The notes beneath the pieces were generated by a model. That model was given only the letters and a program-made list of their open reading frames with translations, did not search any database and was not told the origin of the DNA. This document shows, piece after piece, positions 16,800-27,478 of a DNA stretch of 64,000 bases (the first letter of the stretch is position 1; every line of letters starts with the position of its first letter). Source of the DNA: Acidaminococcus sp. (GTDB taxonomy: Bacteria; Bacillota; Negativicutes; Acidaminococcales; Acidaminococcaceae). The stretch is from positions 496,001-560,000 of the forward strand of contig JAKVOM010000001.1 of the NCBI GenBank assembly GCA_022482815.1. Reading direction: 5' to 3'. The position numbers and the translations under genes are program-made.

Positions 16800-17192
16800 T
16801 TAAACTCTTCTGCGTTTCGGCGGACGGCAGCCATTATGAGGAATCGGAGTCACGTCTTTGATGGACTCTACTTCCAGGCCAGCAGCCTGCAGAGCACGGA
16901 TAGCGGCTTCACGGCCAGCGCCCGGGCCCTTGACGTAAACTTCAATTCTCTTCAGGCCATGTTCCATAGCGGCCTTAGCAGCCGTTTCGGCAGCCATCTG
17001 AGCTGCGAAGGGAGTGCTCTTGCGGGAACCGCGGAAGCCTTGGCCACCAGCGGATGCCCAGCTAAGGGTTGCACCGGTCATATCAGAGATCGTTACAATC
17101 GTGTTATTGAAGGTGGAGCGAATATGTGCTACACCGGATTCAACGTTTTTGCTAACTTTCCGTTTGTTACGGACAACTTTCTTAACAGCCAC
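16800..17192 (-). CDS. rpsK: 30S ribosomal protein S11
   Basis: 130 residues with the conserved ending [12 protein letters not shown] and the [20 protein letters not shown] stretch. It is a platform protein of the small subunit contacting the mRNA exit region. It lies 18 bp after rpsM in the usual rpmJ-rpsM-rpsK-rpsD-rpoA order. Confidence 0.97.
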   Translation of the reverse strand: MAVKKVVRNKRKVSKNVESGVAHIRSTFNNTIVTISDMTGATLSWASAGGQGFRGSRKSTPFAAQMAAETAAKAAMEHGLKRIEVYVKGPGAGREAAIRALQAAGLEVESIKDVTPIPHNGCRPPKRRRV

Positions 17193-17210
17193 TCGTGTGA
17201 TCCCTCCTTA

Positions 17211-17573
17211 TTACTTCTTCTTAGCCGCGTTCTTCGGGCCTTTACGCGTACGAGCGTTGTTCTTGGTGTTCTGACCACGGACAGGAAGACCTGCCTTGTG
17301 TCTGCGGCCGCGATAGCAGCCGATTTCCACCAGACGTTTAATATTAAGGGATTCCTCACGGCGGAGGTCACCTTCGATTTTATATTCATGATCCAGGATC
17401 TCACGGAGCTTTGCAATTTCAGCTTCGGTCAGGTCGCGGACACGAGTATCAGGGTTAATTCCGGTTTTGTCCAAAATTTCACGGGACAGGGTCAAACCAA
17501 TACCGTAAATGTACGGCAGAGCGTATTCGATACGCTTGTCTCTCGGCAAATCTACACCGGCAATACGAGCCAT
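17211..17573 (-). CDS. rpsM: 30S ribosomal protein S13
   Basis: 120 residues, beginning [19 protein letters not shown] and ending in the basic tail [13 protein letters not shown] that reaches toward the P-site tRNA. It is a head protein of the small subunit that forms intersubunit bridges. It lies 21 bp after rpmJ. Confidence 0.97.
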   Translation of the reverse strand: MARIAGVDLPRDKRIEYALPYIYGIGLTLSREILDKTGINPDTRVRDLTEAEIAKLREILDHEYKIEGDLRREESLNIKRLVEIGCYRGRRHKAGLPVRGQNTKNNARTRKGPKNAAKKK

Positions 17574-17594
17574 TCTTTAAAGCACCTCCTTATA

Positions 17595-17708
17595 TCAGCC
17601 TTGTCTTTGTTTATGTTTCGGGTTTTCGCAAATGACCATAACGCGGCCTTTGCGTTTAATAATCTTGCATTTTTCGCAAATGCGTTTTACAGACGGTCTA
17701 ACTTTCAT
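17595..17708 (-). CDS. rpmJ: 50S ribosomal protein L36
   Basis: 37 residues, [20 protein letters not shown] then [17 protein letters not shown]. The C-x2-C...C-x4-H zinc ribbon is intact (C11, C14, C27, H32), so it is the zinc-binding form. It binds 23S rRNA at the base of the L7/L12 stalk. It lies between infA and rpsM in the standard position. Confidence 0.97.
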   Translation of the reverse strand: MKVRPSVKRICEKCKIIKRKGRVMVICENPKHKQRQG

Positions 17709-17737
17709 GTTGCTGAACCTCCTCTTGCCAATCCTCT

Positions 17738-17956
17738 TTATTTAAAACGATAAGTGATCCGTCCGCGGTTGAGGTCGTAGGGCGTCAGCTCTACGGTCAC
17801 TCTGTCACCGGGGAGAATCTTAATAAAGTTCATACGTATTTTGCCGGAAATGTGAGCAAGGATTTCGTGATCGTTTTCCAACTTCACACGAAACATAGCG
17901 TTAGGTAAAGATTCCAAGACAGTACCTTCTACTTCAATAGCATCCGATTTAGACAC
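17738..17956 (-). CDS. infA: Translation initiation factor IF-1
   Basis: 72 residues, a single S1/OB-fold domain ([41 protein letters not shown]). It binds the ribosomal A site during initiation. It begins 12 bp after the adk stop. In most Firmicutes map sits between adk and infA, but here there is no room for it. Confidence 0.97.
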   Translation of the reverse strand: MSKSDAIEVEGTVLESLPNAMFRVKLENDHEILAHISGKIRMNFIKILPGDRVTVELTPYDLNRGRITYRFK

Positions 17957-17968
17957 TTTCCTGCCTCC

Positions 17969-18616
17969 TTACTTTCCTTTCACCGCGGCAACGACATCAG
18001 CATAAACTTTGTCGATAGCTTGGGTGCCGTCAATTTCCTTGTACACGCCTTCCGCCTTGTAATACGCAATCAGAGGAGCTGTTTGGCTATGGTACGCTTC
18101 CAAACGTTTTTTAACAGTGGTTTCTTTGTCGTCATCACGCTGGAACAATTCTCCACCGCATTTGTCGCATACATTTTCCTTCTTCGGAGGGTTATAAACG
18201 ACATGGAAGGTTGCGCCGCACTTCTTGCAGATACGGCGGCCGGTTACGCGGCTGACCAGATCTGCATCCGGAACAGCAATGTTCACGGCAGCGGTCAGTT
18301 TGATGCCCAGGTTCTTAAGAATCTCATCCAGGGCAACAGCCTGTTCCTTCGTACGGGGGAATCCATCCAGAATGAATCCCTTGGCACAATCCGGCTGGCT
18401 TAGCCGTTCCTTGACGATGCCAATGGTGACTTCGTCCGGAACCAGTCCGCCGGCGTCCATATATTTTTTGGCTTCTTTACCCAATTCCGTACCATTTTTC
18501 ACAGCCGCACGGAACATATCTCCCGTAGAAATATGGGGAATCGGGAAATCGGCAACTAATTTTTCTGCTTGGGTTCCCTTGCCTGCGCCGGGAGGTCCCA
18601 TTAAAAGAATATGCAT
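17969..18616 (-). CDS. adk: Adenylate kinase
   Basis: 215 residues, the long form. The P-loop is [10 protein letters not shown] (7-16), the NMP-binding region follows, and the LID (about 125-160) carries a four-cysteine zinc site, CKKCGATF and CDKCGGE. It catalyses ATP + AMP to 2 ADP in the cytoplasm. It lies 11 bp after secY, the usual place in Firmicutes. Confidence 0.97.
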   Translation of the reverse strand: MHILLMGPPGAGKGTQAEKLVADFPIPHISTGDMFRAAVKNGTELGKEAKKYMDAGGLVPDEVTIGIVKERLSQPDCAKGFILDGFPRTKEQAVALDEILKNLGIKLTAAVNIAVPDADLVSRVTGRRICKKCGATFHVVYNPPKKENVCDKCGGELFQRDDDKETTVKKRLEAYHSQTAPLIAYYKAEGVYKEIDGTQAIDKVYADVVAAVKGK

Positions 18617-18627
18617 GTTTTCCTCTC

Positions 18628-19884
18628 CTATTTCATGAAGCCTTGGTAGTGCCGCATCAATACCATGGACTCTACCTGTTTCATAGTATCAAGCGCTACG
18701 CCTACAACAATAAGTAAGGCCGTGCCTCCGAAGTAAACTCCGGAAATGCCCGTAAGCCAAACAATCAGGTTAGGCATAATGGCAATGAAAGCCAAGAAAA
18801 CGGCTCCGGCCAGCGTAATCCGGTTCATGACCTTATCCAGATACGCAACGGTCGGCTTGCCAGGACGCAGCCCCGGAATAAATCCGCCGTACTTCTTAAT
18901 ATTATCGCACATATCCGGAATGTTCAAGCTTACTGCCGTATAGAAGTAAGTAAAGAACAAAATCAGCAGGATATAAAGCGTCGTCTGTAATGGTGTGCCC
19001 CACTGCAGATACCCGGCAATCTTCTGGACCCAGGGGACCTTGATGAACTGGGCAATCGTAACAGGGAACATCAATACGGAAGAAGCGAAGATGATCGGCA
19101 TTACACCGGCTTGGTTCACCTTCAGAGGAATGTAGGTGGTGTGACCGCCATACATTTTCCGTCCTACAATTCGCTTTGCGTACTGAACAGGGACTTTGCG
19201 GTAAGCCACGGTAATGGCTACGACAAACATGACCATCAGAACAGCAAGGAGAGCAAAGATCAATATATTGAAGATATTGACCGTACCAGCCGACAGGTAC
19301 CGGCCAATGACGGCCAGACCACTAGGCAGGCGGGAAACAATACCGGCGAAGATGATCAGCGAAATACCATTGCCGATTCCTCGTGCCGTAATCTGCTCAC
19401 CGATCCACATCAGCAGAATCGTACCTGCCGTCAAAGTGACGACGATGGTCAGGAAGGAGAAGAAGGTCGGGTTGTTCACAGCAACGCGGAGGCCGTAGGC
19501 CATGCCCATTGCCTGAATGACACCGAGGAAAACAGCCGCATAGCGGTTGATCTTGTTAATCTTCTTGGCTCCTTCAGCTCCTTCTTTGGACCATTCTTCC
19601 AAGGAAGGAATGACTACGGTCAAGAGCTGAGTGATAATCGACGCGTTGATATAAGGAGTAATGCTCATAGCAAATATGGAGAATTTGCTGAGCGCGCCGC
19701 CGGAGAATAAGTCGAGCAGGCCGAACAGGTTTCCATTGTTGAAAAGCTGTTCGATCATCGCTGCATTAACACCCGGAACCGGGATTTGCGTTCCAGCCCT
19801 GAATACTATGAACATCGCAAGGGTAAAACTTAACTTCTTTCGGAGTTCTGTAGCCTGCATCAGGTTATCAAGGGCTGAAGCCAA
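18628..19884 (-). CDS. secY: Preprotein translocase subunit SecY (TTG start)
   Basis: 418 residues with ten membrane spans. It starts with the amphipathic helix [15 protein letters not shown] and includes the plug-helix and gate segments. It is the channel of the Sec translocon in the inner membrane. The start codon is TTG at 19884, directly after the rplO stop codon. AGAGGTGAT, almost the full anti-16S complement, lies about 6 bp before it, which supports the TTG over the ATG eight codons inside. Its position between rplO and adk is standard. Confidence 0.96.
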   Translation of the reverse strand: MASALDNLMQATELRKKLSFTLAMFIVFRAGTQIPVPGVNAAMIEQLFNNGNLFGLLDLFSGGALSKFSIFAMSITPYINASIITQLLTVVIPSLEEWSKEGAEGAKKINKINRYAAVFLGVIQAMGMAYGLRVAVNNPTFFSFLTIVVTLTAGTILLMWIGEQITARGIGNGISLIIFAGIVSRLPSGLAVIGRYLSAGTVNIFNILIFALLAVLMVMFVVAITVAYRKVPVQYAKRIVGRKMYGGHTTYIPLKVNQAGVMPIIFASSVLMFPVTIAQFIKVPWVQKIAGYLQWGTPLQTTLYILLILFFTYFYTAVSLNIPDMCDNIKKYGGFIPGLRPGKPTVAYLDKVMNRITLAGAVFLAFIAIMPNLIVWLTGISGVYFGGTALLIVVGVALDTMKQVESMVLMRHYQGFMK

Positions 19885-20325
19885 TTAGATCACCTCTACT
19901 TTACCGCCGGCAGCAACAATCTTTTCTTCTGCGGTCTTACTGAAGCCCATGGCCTTCACCGTCAGTTTCTTGGTGAGTTCGCCATTGCCCAGAACACGGA
20001 TACCGTCGCGAATATTCTTTACCAAGCCCTCTTCAATCAGAGAGACAGGATCGACTACTGCGCCGTCGTCAAAGCGATTCAGTACATCTACGTTGATTTC
20101 AGTATAATGCTTGCCGAACTTGTTATAGAAACCGCGCTTCGGCAGACGCAGGTATAACGGCTTTTGGCCACCTTCAAAACCAGGACGCTTTACTCCGCCG
20201 CTGCGGGATTTCTGTCCTTTTTGGCCTTTGCCGGAAGTCTTACCCAGACCGGAACCAAGGCCGCGGCCTACACGGACGCGTGCTTTTTTGGAACCAGGAG
20301 CGGGAGCTAATTCATGTAAATACAT
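19885..20325 (-). CDS. rplO: 50S ribosomal protein L15
   Basis: 146 residues with the typical glycine-rich basic N-terminal extension ([21 protein letters not shown]) and the globular C-terminal L15 domain. It joins the large subunit late and contacts 23S rRNA deeply. Its stop codon immediately precedes the secY TTG start, so the two are probably translationally coupled. Confidence 0.97.
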   Translation of the reverse strand: MYLHELAPAPGSKKARVRVGRGLGSGLGKTSGKGQKGQKSRSGGVKRPGFEGGQKPLYLRLPKRGFYNKFGKHYTEINVDVLNRFDDGAVVDPVSLIEEGLVKNIRDGIRVLGNGELTKKLTVKAMGFSKTAEEKIVAAGGKVEVI

Positions 20326-20340
20326 CTGCAGCCCTCCTTG

Positions 20341-20526
20341 TTAAGCCTTAACTTCTTCTACTTTAACCAGGTGTCCAACTTTGTGGAGCATGCCACGCAG
20401 GGTAGCACTGTCTTCCTTGACCACACTGGTACGGATTTTACCCAAGCCCAAAGCTCTAACGGTTGCGCGTTGGTCTTTCGGATAACCGATTAAGCTACGG
20501 GTGAGCGTGATTTTCAGCTGTGCCAT
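20341..20526 (-). CDS. rpmD: 50S ribosomal protein L30
   Basis: 61 residues, a single ferredoxin-like L30 domain ([27 protein letters not shown]). It lies 14 bp after rpsE and 15 bp before rplO. It is a small peripheral protein of the large subunit. Confidence 0.96.
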   Translation of the reverse strand: MAQLKITLTRSLIGYPKDQRATVRALGLGKIRTSVVKEDSATLRGMLHKVGHLVKVEEVKA

Positions 20527-20540
20527 ATCTCGCTACCTCC

Positions 20541-21041
20541 TTAGCCTAACAATTCTTCGACAGTCTTGCCGCGAAGAGCAGCAACGTCTTTAGCGTTCTT
20601 CAGTGCCTTCAGGCCTTCCATCGTAGCTCTTACTACGTTGTTAGGATTGGAAGTGCCCTGGGACTTGGTCAGGATATCCTTGACACCAGCCAGTTCCAGT
20701 ACCGCACGGACAGGGCCGCCGGCGATAACACCGGTACCTTCGAAAGCCGGCTTCAGCAGAACGCGGCCAGCACCATAAACACCGATTACTTCGTGAGGAA
20801 TGGAAGTGCCCTTCAGAGGAACCGTAATGAGGTTCTTCTTCGCATCATCCACGCCTTTGCGGATGGCTTCAGGAACTTCGGCAGCTTTGCCCATGCCCAT
20901 GCCAACCTTACCATTTTCGTCACCGACAACTACCAAAGCAGAGAAGGAGAAACGACGTCCGCCTTTTACGACTTTAGCGACACGGTTGATGAAGACGACT
21001 CTTTCCTTGAAGCCGTCATCTTGTTTTTCGTAATTAGCCAC
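20541..21041 (-). CDS. rpsE: 30S ribosomal protein S5
   Basis: 166 residues. The N-terminal double-stranded RNA-binding domain (about 10-75, [23 protein letters not shown]) is followed by the C-terminal S5 domain. It lies near the mRNA entry channel and affects decoding accuracy. It is 18 bp after rplR in the spc order. Confidence 0.97.
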   Translation of the reverse strand: MANYEKQDDGFKERVVFINRVAKVVKGGRRFSFSALVVVGDENGKVGMGMGKAAEVPEAIRKGVDDAKKNLITVPLKGTSIPHEVIGVYGAGRVLLKPAFEGTGVIAGGPVRAVLELAGVKDILTKSQGTSNPNNVVRATMEGLKALKNAKDVAALRGKTVEELLG

Positions 21042-21059
21042 TCTAATGTCCTCCCTCTG

Positions 21060-21431
21060 TTAAAATTCCAAACCAGCTTCGCGGGCTGCTTCAGCCAGAG
21101 CTGCTACACGGCCGTGATACAGGTAACCACCGCGGTCAAATACAACCGTCTTGATACCTTTTTCCAGAGCTTTCTTAGCGATCTCAGTGCCCACTGCCTT
21201 GGCAGCTTCAATATTGCCGCCATAGTTTGCCTTGTTGGCTTTTTCTACGGAAGAGGCGGAAACCAAAGTTTCGCCGGTTTCATCATTGATGATCTGAGCA
21301 TAAATGTTGCTCAGGCTGCGGTACACGTTGAAACGAGGTCTTTCAGCCGTGCCCACAATATTTCTGCGCATGCGCACGTGACGTTTTTGACGTGCTGCAT
21401 TCTTATCTTTCTTGTTCAGCAAGAGATTCAC
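21060..21431 (-). CDS. rplR: 50S ribosomal protein L18
   Basis: 123 residues with a basic N-terminal tail ([19 protein letters not shown]) and the 5S rRNA-binding L18 domain ([21 protein letters not shown]). It recruits 5S rRNA to the large subunit together with L5. It lies between rplF and rpsE. Confidence 0.97.
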   Translation of the reverse strand: MNLLLNKKDKNAARQKRHVRMRRNIVGTAERPRFNVYRSLSNIYAQIINDETGETLVSASSVEKANKANYGGNIEAAKAVGTEIAKKALEKGIKTVVFDRGGYLYHGRVAALAEAAREAGLEF

Positions 21432-21447
21432 TCCTTCCTTCTAGAAA

Positions 21448-21996
21448 TTACTTCTTGCCTTTAGCGCCCGCTTTACCTTCCTTGCGGATGATGTGTTCGC
21501 CTACATAACGGATACCTTTGCCTTTGTAAGGTTCAGGAGCACGCAGGCTGCGGATTTCAGCGGCAACAGCACCGACCTTTTCCTTGTCGATACCGGATAC
21601 AATAATCTGAGTCGGAGCCGGAACGTCGAAGGTAATGCCTTCAGGCGGTTCCATTACGCAAGGATGAGAGAAGCCCAACGTGAAGTTGATAGCTTTGCCT
21701 TGCTTAGCAGCACGGTAACCAACGCCCTGGATTTCCAGAGACTTGGAATAGCCTTGCGTAACACCAATGATCATGTTGTTGATCAGGGTACGGGACAGGC
21801 CATGCAGGCTGCGATATTCTTTGTCGTCGCTCGGACGGGTTACAGTGATAACACCATCTTTGAGTTCGACTTTAACTTTTTTGTTGATCTGGCGAGTCAG
21901 TTCGCCTTTAGGTCCCTTTACGGAAACCAGGTTATCATTCACGGTTACCGTGACTTTGTCCGGCACGGTAATCGGTTTAATACCAATTCTAGACAC
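21448..21996 (-). CDS. rplF: 50S ribosomal protein L6
   Basis: 182 residues with two tandem L6 domains. The N-terminal part starts [17 protein letters not shown] and the C-terminal signature is [16 protein letters not shown]. It sits near the factor-binding site of the large subunit. It is 29 bp after rpsH. Confidence 0.97.
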   Translation of the reverse strand: MSRIGIKPITVPDKVTVTVNDNLVSVKGPKGELTRQINKKVKVELKDGVITVTRPSDDKEYRSLHGLSRTLINNMIIGVTQGYSKSLEIQGVGYRAAKQGKAINFTLGFSHPCVMEPPEGITFDVPAPTQIIVSGIDKEKVGAVAAEIRSLRAPEPYKGKGIRYVGEHIIRKEGKAGAKGKK

Positions 21997-22025
21997 TTAT
22001 AAGCACCTCCGGTCCTAGGTTGATC

Positions 22026-22424
22026 TTACCAAACGTAAGCGACAACTTCGCCGCCTAATCCAGCCTTGCGGGCTTCCTTATCAGTCATCATGCCCTTAGA
22101 GGTGGAGATAACGGCAATCCCCAGGCCGCCCAGCACGCGAGGCAGCTGGTCTTTTTGGGTATATACTCTCAAACCGGGTTTGGAGATACGTTTAATGCCG
22201 GAAATAACATGTTCCTTGTTAGGACCATATTTCAGAGTTGCGCGGATCACATCTTGATGCTTTCCGGGAACGACTTCGAAGTCTTTGATGAAACCTTCGC
22301 TCTTCAAGATTTCTGCAATGGCAGCCTTGATTTTGGAGCAGGGGATTTCAACTTTATCGTGATGAACCGAGTTTGCATTACGAATTCTCGTAAGCATATC
22401 GGCGATCGGATCAGTCATAGTCAT
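22026..22424 (-). CDS. rpsH: 30S ribosomal protein S8
   Basis: 132 residues, with the start [15 protein letters not shown] and the C-terminal [26 protein letters not shown] typical of the family. The ATG two codons upstream of the usual MTDPIAD start is used here. It binds the central domain of 16S rRNA and is the known autogenous repressor of spc operons in other bacteria. Confidence 0.97.
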   Translation of the reverse strand: MTMTDPIADMLTRIRNANSVHHDKVEIPCSKIKAAIAEILKSEGFIKDFEVVPGKHQDVIRATLKYGPNKEHVISGIKRISKPGLRVYTQKDQLPRVLGGLGIAVISTSKGMMTDKEARKAGLGGEVVAYVW

Positions 22425-22456
22425 TTACGAATGCCCTCCTTCCTGAATATCCGCTC

Positions 22457-22642
22457 TTACCAGCTTGCTTTTTTAACACCGGGGATAGCGCCTTCATAAG
22501 CGTATTTCCGGAAGCAGATACGGCAAATGCCGAATTTGCGCATGTAAGCGTGCGGTCTGCCACAAATCTTGCAGCGATTATATTTACGAACCTTATACTT
22601 AGGTTCCGCCTTCCATTTCTCAATTAATGCGGTCTTTGCCAC
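22457..22642 (-). CDS. rpsN: 30S ribosomal protein S14, zinc-binding type
   Basis: 61 residues, the short C+ form. Four cysteines form the zinc site: [10 protein letters not shown] then CRICFRK (C-x2-C...C-x2-C). It ends in the conserved GVKKASW. This form is usual in Firmicutes and Actinobacteria. It lies 13 bp after rplE. Confidence 0.97.
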   Translation of the reverse strand: MAKTALIEKWKAEPKYKVRKYNRCKICGRPHAYMRKFGICRICFRKYAYEGAIPGVKKASW

Positions 22643-22655
22643 GGTTTAATCCTCC

Positions 22656-23198
22656 TTATGCGCTGAACGGCATGCCAAGAAGTCTCAGCAGTTCTCTGGC
22701 TTCTTCGTCGGTCTTGGCAGTCGTGACGATGATGACGTCCATACCGCGGACTTTCTCAACTTTATCATAGTCGATTTCAGGGAAAATCAACTGTTCCTTC
22801 AGACCAATGGCATAGTTGCCGCGGCCATCGAAGGACTGAGGGTTGACACCTCTGAAGTCACGTACGCGGGGCAGGGCAAGGTTCATGAACTTGTCCAGGA
22901 ATTCATACATCCGGGTGCCGCGGAGCGTAACCTTTACGCCGATCGGCATACCTTCACGGAGTTTGAATGCTGCGATGGACTTCTTAGCCTTGGTGATGAG
23001 GGGCTTCTGACCGGAAATAACGGTCAGGTCTTCTACAGCGGAGTCAATTGCCTTGCTGTTGGTTACGGCATCACCGCAGCCGATATTGATAACGACTTTT
23101 TCCAGTTTAGGAATTTCGTTGACGTTTTTATAATTGAACTTTTCCATCAAGCCTTTAACGGCTTCGGAAGTATATTTTTCTTGCAGTCTAGTTGCCAT
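22656..23198 (-). CDS. rplE: 50S ribosomal protein L5
   Basis: 180 residues, standard length, with N-terminal ([24 protein letters not shown]) and C-terminal ([23 protein letters not shown]) L5 domains. It binds 5S rRNA and the P-site tRNA at the top of the large subunit. It lies 21 bp after rplX. Confidence 0.97.
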   Translation of the reverse strand: MATRLQEKYTSEAVKGLMEKFNYKNVNEIPKLEKVVINIGCGDAVTNSKAIDSAVEDLTVISGQKPLITKAKKSIAAFKLREGMPIGVKVTLRGTRMYEFLDKFMNLALPRVRDFRGVNPQSFDGRGNYAIGLKEQLIFPEIDYDKVEKVRGMDVIIVTTAKTDEEARELLRLLGMPFSA

Positions 23199-23219
23199 GT
23201 GTTAATCCTCCTTCCCGTA

Positions 23220-23549
23220 TTATTTGTCGATAACTTCGCCGCACTTCTTGCAGGCTCTGGCAAAACCGTCACCTACTGCAACTTTCTTAATACGGGTCGG
23301 TTTCTTGCAGGCCGGGCAAATGATCATTACGTTGGAGGAAGCAATCGGAGCTTCTTTCTCAACGATACCGCCCTGCGGATTCTTCTGAGAAGGTTTCGTG
23401 TGGCGCTTTACCACGTTGACACCTTCTACGGTAACTCTGCTCTTCTTCGGGAAAGCAGCGACTACTTTGCCCTGCTTGCCTTTATCTTTACCAGCCAATA
23501 CCACAACGGTATCGCCTTTTCTAACGTGCAATTTAATTGCTTCTGCCAT
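23220..23549 (-). CDS. rplX: 50S ribosomal protein L24
   Basis: 109 residues with the KOW motif near the N-terminus ([35 protein letters not shown]). The C-terminal zinc ribbon-like pair CPACKKPTR...[10 protein letters not shown] is typical of Gram-positive L24. It is one of the assembly initiators of the large subunit. It lies 18 bp after rplN. Confidence 0.97.
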   Translation of the reverse strand: MAEAIKLHVRKGDTVVVLAGKDKGKQGKVVAAFPKKSRVTVEGVNVVKRHTKPSQKNPQGGIVEKEAPIASSNVMIICPACKKPTRIKKVAVGDGFARACKKCGEVIDK

Positions 23550-23567
23550 CTCTGCGATACCTCCTTA

Positions 23568-23936
23568 TCAGAGCACTTCCGGAGCCAGGGAAATAATCTT
23601 CATGTAATCTCTGTCACGAAGTTCCCGGGCAACCGGCCCAAAAATACGAGTGCCCCGAGGGCTCTTGTCGTCTTTAATCAGAACAGCTGCGTTTTCATCG
23701 AAACGGATGTAGGAGCCATCCGGACGGCGGGTACCCTTCGTGGAGCGTACCACAACGGCCTTTACGACTTCACCCTTTTGGACAACGCCACCGGGTGTTG
23801 CATCCTTAACACTAGCTACAATTACATCACCGATATTAGCGTATCTGCGATAGGAACCGCCTAACACACGGATACACATAATCTTCTTGGCACCGGTATT
23901 GTCGCCAACATTCAGCACCGTCTGTTGTTGAATCAT
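23568..23936 (-). CDS. rplN: 50S ribosomal protein L14
   Basis: 122 residues, [28 protein letters not shown] at the start and [24 protein letters not shown] at the end, both characteristic. It contacts 16S rRNA helix 44 in bridge B8. It lies 39 bp after rpsQ. Confidence 0.97.
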   Translation of the reverse strand: MIQQQTVLNVGDNTGAKKIMCIRVLGGSYRRYANIGDVIVASVKDATPGGVVQKGEVVKAVVVRSTKGTRRPDGSYIRFDENAAVLIKDDKSPRGTRIFGPVARELRDRDYMKIISLAPEVL

Positions 23937-23975
23937 GGTTTACCTCCCTTGCTAAGCAGCGCTTAGCAGTCTATC

Positions 23976-24236
23976 TTATTTTGCACGCTCAACGATCTCA
24001 ACAACGCGCCAGCATTTATCCTTGGACAAAGGACGGGTTTGTTCAATCTTAACGACATCACCGATATGTGCGTCATTGTTTTCGTCATGAGCCTTTAATT
24101 TAATCGTATGCATTACGCCTTTTTTGTAAAGAGGATGCTGAACCAGACGTTCAATGGCGACCACAACGGTCTTCTGCATCTTATCGCTAACGACTTTACC
24201 AGTACGCGTAACACGTAAGTTTCTTTCTACAGCCAC
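23976..24236 (-). CDS. rpsQ: 30S ribosomal protein S17
   Basis: 86 residues with the OB-fold motif [27 protein letters not shown] and [27 protein letters not shown]. It is a primary 16S rRNA 5'-domain binder. It lies 34 bp after rpmC. Confidence 0.97.
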   Translation of the reverse strand: MAVERNLRVTRTGKVVSDKMQKTVVVAIERLVQHPLYKKGVMHTIKLKAHDENNDAHIGDVVKIEQTRPLSKDKCWRVVEIVERAK

Positions 24237-24270
24237 GGAATGTTGCCTCCTTGCTTGAATTTAACTCCGA

Positions 24271-24465
24271 TCAGGAGTTAATCTCGCGTTCCCGTTGAAC
24301 GGTTTTGATCTGGGCAATGGACTTCTTTACTTCCCTAATCTTCATCGGGTTTTCCAGTTGTCCCGTTGCCATTTGAAAACGCAGGTTAAAAAGTTCGTCT
24401 TTCAGGCCGGCTAACTTAGCATCCAAGTCAGTGCCAGACATTTCTCTGATATCTTTAGTTTTCAT
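24271..24465 (-). CDS. rpmC: 50S ribosomal protein L29
   Basis: 64 residues, two-helix hairpin protein ([39 protein letters not shown]). It lies near the exit tunnel, where it helps dock signal recognition particle and trigger factor. Its ATG overlaps the rplP stop codon (TAATG), so translation is coupled. Confidence 0.97.
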   Translation of the reverse strand: MKTKDIREMSGTDLDAKLAGLKDELFNLRFQMATGQLENPMKIREVKKSIAQIKTVQREREINS

Positions 24466-24923
24466 TAAGCTTCACCACCTACTCCATTTTCACGCGCGGT
24501 GACTTCGGCATCCAGCTGTTCCTTCGTCACGAAACGGCTCTTGATCGGCAGCTTATTGCCGGCAAGACGCATAGCTTCGCGAGCGATTTCTTCCGTTACA
24601 CCGGCCATTTCGAACATAACGCGGCCCGGCTTTACAACGGATACCCAGTACTCAGGAGAACCTTTACCACTACCCATACGGCTGCCAGCAGCTTTAGCGG
24701 TTACCGGCTTGTCAGGGAAAATTTGAATCCAAACTTGACCGCCACGTTTGATGTAACGGGTCATTGCAATACGAGCAGCTTCGATCTGACGGTTGGTAAT
24801 CCAGGCGGGTTCCAGGGCTACCAGACCATACTCGCCATGAGCAACTCTGTTGCCACGCATTGCACGGCCTTTCATGCGGCCTCTATGTTGTTTACGATGA
24901 AGTACTCTCTTCGGTAATAACAT
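24465..24923 (-). CDS. rplP: 50S ribosomal protein L16
   Basis: 152 residues: [21 protein letters not shown] start, core [28 protein letters not shown]. The C-terminus is 8-12 residues longer than common versions (ENGVGGEA tail). It organises the A-site region of the large subunit. It overlaps the rpsC stop at one end and the rpmC start at the other by single bases. Confidence 0.97.
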   Translation of the reverse strand: MLLPKRVLHRKQHRGRMKGRAMRGNRVAHGEYGLVALEPAWITNRQIEAARIAMTRYIKRGGQVWIQIFPDKPVTAKAAGSRMGSGKGSPEYWVSVVKPGRVMFEMAGVTEEIAREAMRLAGNKLPIKSRFVTKEQLDAEVTARENGVGGEA

Positions 24924-25603
24924 TATTTCGCCCCTCCTTCTTTTGCTTCAGGAGCTTCTTTTTTTGCAGCGACTTTCGTCGGCAGGATTTCTCCCTTGTA
25001 GATCCATACCTTTACGCCGATGCGGCCGTAAGTGGTATGAGCTTCTGCCGTACCATAATCGATATCGGCACGCAGCGTATGCAGAGGAATGGAACCATCA
25101 CGATAGCTTTCGCTGCGGGCAATTTCAGCACCGCCCAGACGGCCGGAGCAGGTAATCTTGATACCCTTGGCACCCAGACGCATCGTGCGACCTACGCACT
25201 GCTTCATAGCACGGCGGAAAGCGATACGGCGTTCCAGCTGGGAAGCAACGTTTTCAGCAACGAGCGTAGCATCCAGATCCGGGGACTTCACTTCAATGAT
25301 GTTGATATCCAGCTTGCTGTCGGTCAGCTTAGCCAGGTCTTTTTTCAGCAGTTCAATGTTGCTGCCCTGACGGCCGATGACAATACCGGGTTTAGCGGTA
25401 TAGATGGAAATGCGCATCTTGGATTCAGTTCTTTCAATGGCTACACGGGAAATGCCAGCCTGGAACTGTTTATCTTTAATAAAATCACGGATTTTAATAT
25501 CTTCTAAAAGATACTTTTGATAGTCTTTGTCAGCGTACCATTTGGAATCCCAATCATCGATAACGCCAACTCTGAAACCATGTGGATTAACTTTCTGACC
25601 CAC
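24923..25603 (-). CDS. rpsC: 30S ribosomal protein S3
   Basis: 226 residues with an N-terminal KH domain ([18 protein letters not shown], about 60-110) and a C-terminal S3 domain ([31 protein letters not shown]). It lines the mRNA entry tunnel. It ends with a charged Ala/Lys/Glu-rich tail ([13 protein letters not shown]). It lies 27 bp after rplV. Confidence 0.97.
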   Translation of the reverse strand: MGQKVNPHGFRVGVIDDWDSKWYADKDYQKYLLEDIKIRDFIKDKQFQAGISRVAIERTESKMRISIYTAKPGIVIGRQGSNIELLKKDLAKLTDSKLDINIIEVKSPDLDATLVAENVASQLERRIAFRRAMKQCVGRTMRLGAKGIKITCSGRLGGAEIARSESYRDGSIPLHTLRADIDYGTAEAHTTYGRIGVKVWIYKGEILPTKVAAKKEAPEAKEGGAK

Positions 25604-25630
25604 TATTCATTCCCTCCTTCTGACAGGGTG

Positions 25631-25966
25631 TTATTTTTCGGCGACAGCTACAGTCACATGGCTGGAGCGTTTCAGGATCTTGAATGCCTGTCCACGGGAA
25701 CGTGGATGAATTCTCTTCAAGGTAGGACCCTGGTCCACAAATGCATTGGACACCACCAGATTGTCAACATTCATATTAAAGTTATGTTCCGCGTTTGCTA
25801 CAGCAGAGCGAAGAACCTTCTCAATCACTTCAGAACCAACTTTCGGGGTATACTTGAGGATTGCGAATGCTTCATTCACGGATTTGCCGCGGATCAGGTT
25901 GATGACGATACGCAGCTTCCGAGGAGCGATGCGGATATATTTAGCAACTGCTTTTGCTTCTTCCAT
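25631..25966 (-). CDS. rplV: 50S ribosomal protein L22
   Basis: 111 residues with the L22 globular domain and the extended tunnel beta-hairpin ([32 protein letters not shown]). The tip of this hairpin lines the nascent peptide tunnel, where macrolide resistance changes map in other species; nothing abnormal is visible here. It lies 23 bp after rpsS. Confidence 0.97.
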   Translation of the reverse strand: MEEAKAVAKYIRIAPRKLRIVINLIRGKSVNEAFAILKYTPKVGSEVIEKVLRSAVANAEHNFNMNVDNLVVSNAFVDQGPTLKRIHPRSRGQAFKILKRSSHVTVAVAEK

Positions 25967-25989
25967 CGTATGTATCCTCCTTCCCCAAA

Positions 25990-26307
25990 TTATTTACCGG
26001 CAGCCGGTGCAGCAGGAGCAGCACCTGCAGCTGCTGCCACAGCAGCGGCCTTGTCACCATGACCCTTGAAAAGACGGGTCGGGGCAAATTCACCGAGCTT
26101 GTGGCCGACCATATCTTCCGTAACATACACAGGCACGTGTTTGCGGCCGTCATGTACGGCAATGGTATGACCCAGGAATTCAGGGAGAATTGTAGAACTG
26201 CGGCTCCAGGTCTTAACGACTTTCTTTTCGCCGGCAGCATTAAGAGCATCAATTTTCTTTTTAAGACTTTCTTGGACGTACGGTCCTTTTTTAACAGATC
26301 TCGACAC
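25990..26307 (-). CDS. rpsS: 30S ribosomal protein S19 with Ala/Pro-rich tail
   Basis: 105 residues. The first 85 or so are ordinary S19 ([58 protein letters not shown]). The protein then continues with a low-complexity Ala/Pro tail of about 20 residues ([20 protein letters not shown] + K) that ordinary 90-95-residue S19 lacks. S19 sits in the head of the small subunit contacting S13 and the P-site. The tail would extend from the head surface; its function is unknown. Confidence 0.96.
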   Translation of the reverse strand: MSRSVKKGPYVQESLKKKIDALNAAGEKKVVKTWSRSSTILPEFLGHTIAVHDGRKHVPVYVTEDMVGHKLGEFAPTRLFKGHGDKAAAVAAAAGAAPAAPAAGK

Positions 26308-26335
26308 TGTTCTGTCCTCCTTTCTCGTAGGCTAA

Positions 26336-27166
26336 TTATTTCGTTCTGCGCTTCATGATCAACTTGGTAGAAGCTTTCTTGTTCTTGCGGGTACGAGTAC
26401 CGAAAGCACTCTTGCCCCACGGAGTAACAGGACGCTTACGACCAACAGGGGAGTGACCTTCACCACCGCCATGTGGATGGTCGTTCGGGTTCATTGCAAC
26501 ACCGCGGTTAGCAGGACGAATACCCAGCCAACGAGTACGGCCAGCCTTACCAATGGTCAGGTTTTCGTGTTCAATATTGCCGATTTCACCGATGGTAGCA
26601 CGGCAGTTGATGTGAACCTGACGCAGTTCGCCGGACGGCATACGGAGCAGTGCATAGCTGCCTTCCTTAGCCATCAGCTGAATGGAAGTACCAGCGCTGC
26701 GGCCCAGCTGACCACCCTTGCCGATCTTCATTTCCACGTTGTGTACCATGGTACCAAGAGGAATGTTAGCCAGGGGCAGGCAGTTACCAACTTTGATATC
26801 AGCCTGTGCACCGCTGACTACGGTGTCGCCGACTTTCAGGCCTTCAGGAGCCAGAATGTAGCGCTTTTCACCATCGGCATAGTTCAGCAGAGCAATGTTT
26901 GCGGTACGGTTCGGATCGTATTCGATCGTAGCAACCTTAGCCGGTACATTGTCTTTGTTACGCTTGAAATCAATGATACGATATTGTCTCTTATGACCGC
27001 CGCCCTGATGACGAACCGTCATTTTACCGGTGTTGTTGCGGCCGGCATGCTGGTTCAGTTTAACAACCAAAGGGCGATGCGGCTTATCCGTTGTAATCTC
27101 TTCAAAGGTGGACACAGTCATGCTGCGTCTGGAAGGAGAATACGGATTAAAGCTTTTAATAGCCAT
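26336..27166 (-). CDS. rplB: 50S ribosomal protein L2
   Basis: 276 residues, standard length. The OB-fold and SH3-like core ([33 protein letters not shown]) is present, as is the C-terminal signature [32 protein letters not shown], which contains the conserved His near the peptidyl transferase centre. It lies 21 bp after rplW. Confidence 0.98.
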   Translation of the reverse strand: MAIKSFNPYSPSRRSMTVSTFEEITTDKPHRPLVVKLNQHAGRNNTGKMTVRHQGGGHKRQYRIIDFKRNKDNVPAKVATIEYDPNRTANIALLNYADGEKRYILAPEGLKVGDTVVSGAQADIKVGNCLPLANIPLGTMVHNVEMKIGKGGQLGRSAGTSIQLMAKEGSYALLRMPSGELRQVHINCRATIGEIGNIEHENLTIGKAGRTRWLGIRPANRGVAMNPNDHPHGGGEGHSPVGRKRPVTPWGKSAFGTRTRKNKKASTKLIMKRRTK

Positions 27167-27187
27167 GATTTGACCTCCTTAGACGAA

Positions 27188-27478
27188 TTACATTCCTTCG
27201 AAGAGCGGAATTGTATTACCTTCAGCCAGTTTTACAATTGCTTTCTTGTAATCGGAACGCTTACCTTCATATCTGCCCATGCGTTTTACTTTGCCTTCGA
27301 CACGGACCGTGTTAACCGTCTCAACCTTTACATTGAAGATTTCTTCAATGGCTTGACGGATTTCAGTTTTGTTAGCACCCATAGCTACCACAAAAGTATA
27401 TTTATTATCCTTCATCATATCAGAAGTCTTTTCGGTAACGATAGGTCTGATGATAATGTCGCGAGGATTAGCAGCCAT
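27188..27478 (-). CDS. rplW: 50S ribosomal protein L23
   Basis: 96 residues ([47 protein letters not shown]). It is the exit-tunnel docking site for trigger factor and signal recognition particle. Its ATG overlaps the rplD stop by one base (TAATG). Confidence 0.97.
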   Translation of the reverse strand: MAANPRDIIIRPIVTEKTSDMMKDNKYTFVVAMGANKTEIRQAIEEIFNVKVETVNTVRVEGKVKRMGRYEGKRSDYKKAIVKLAEGNTIPLFEGM

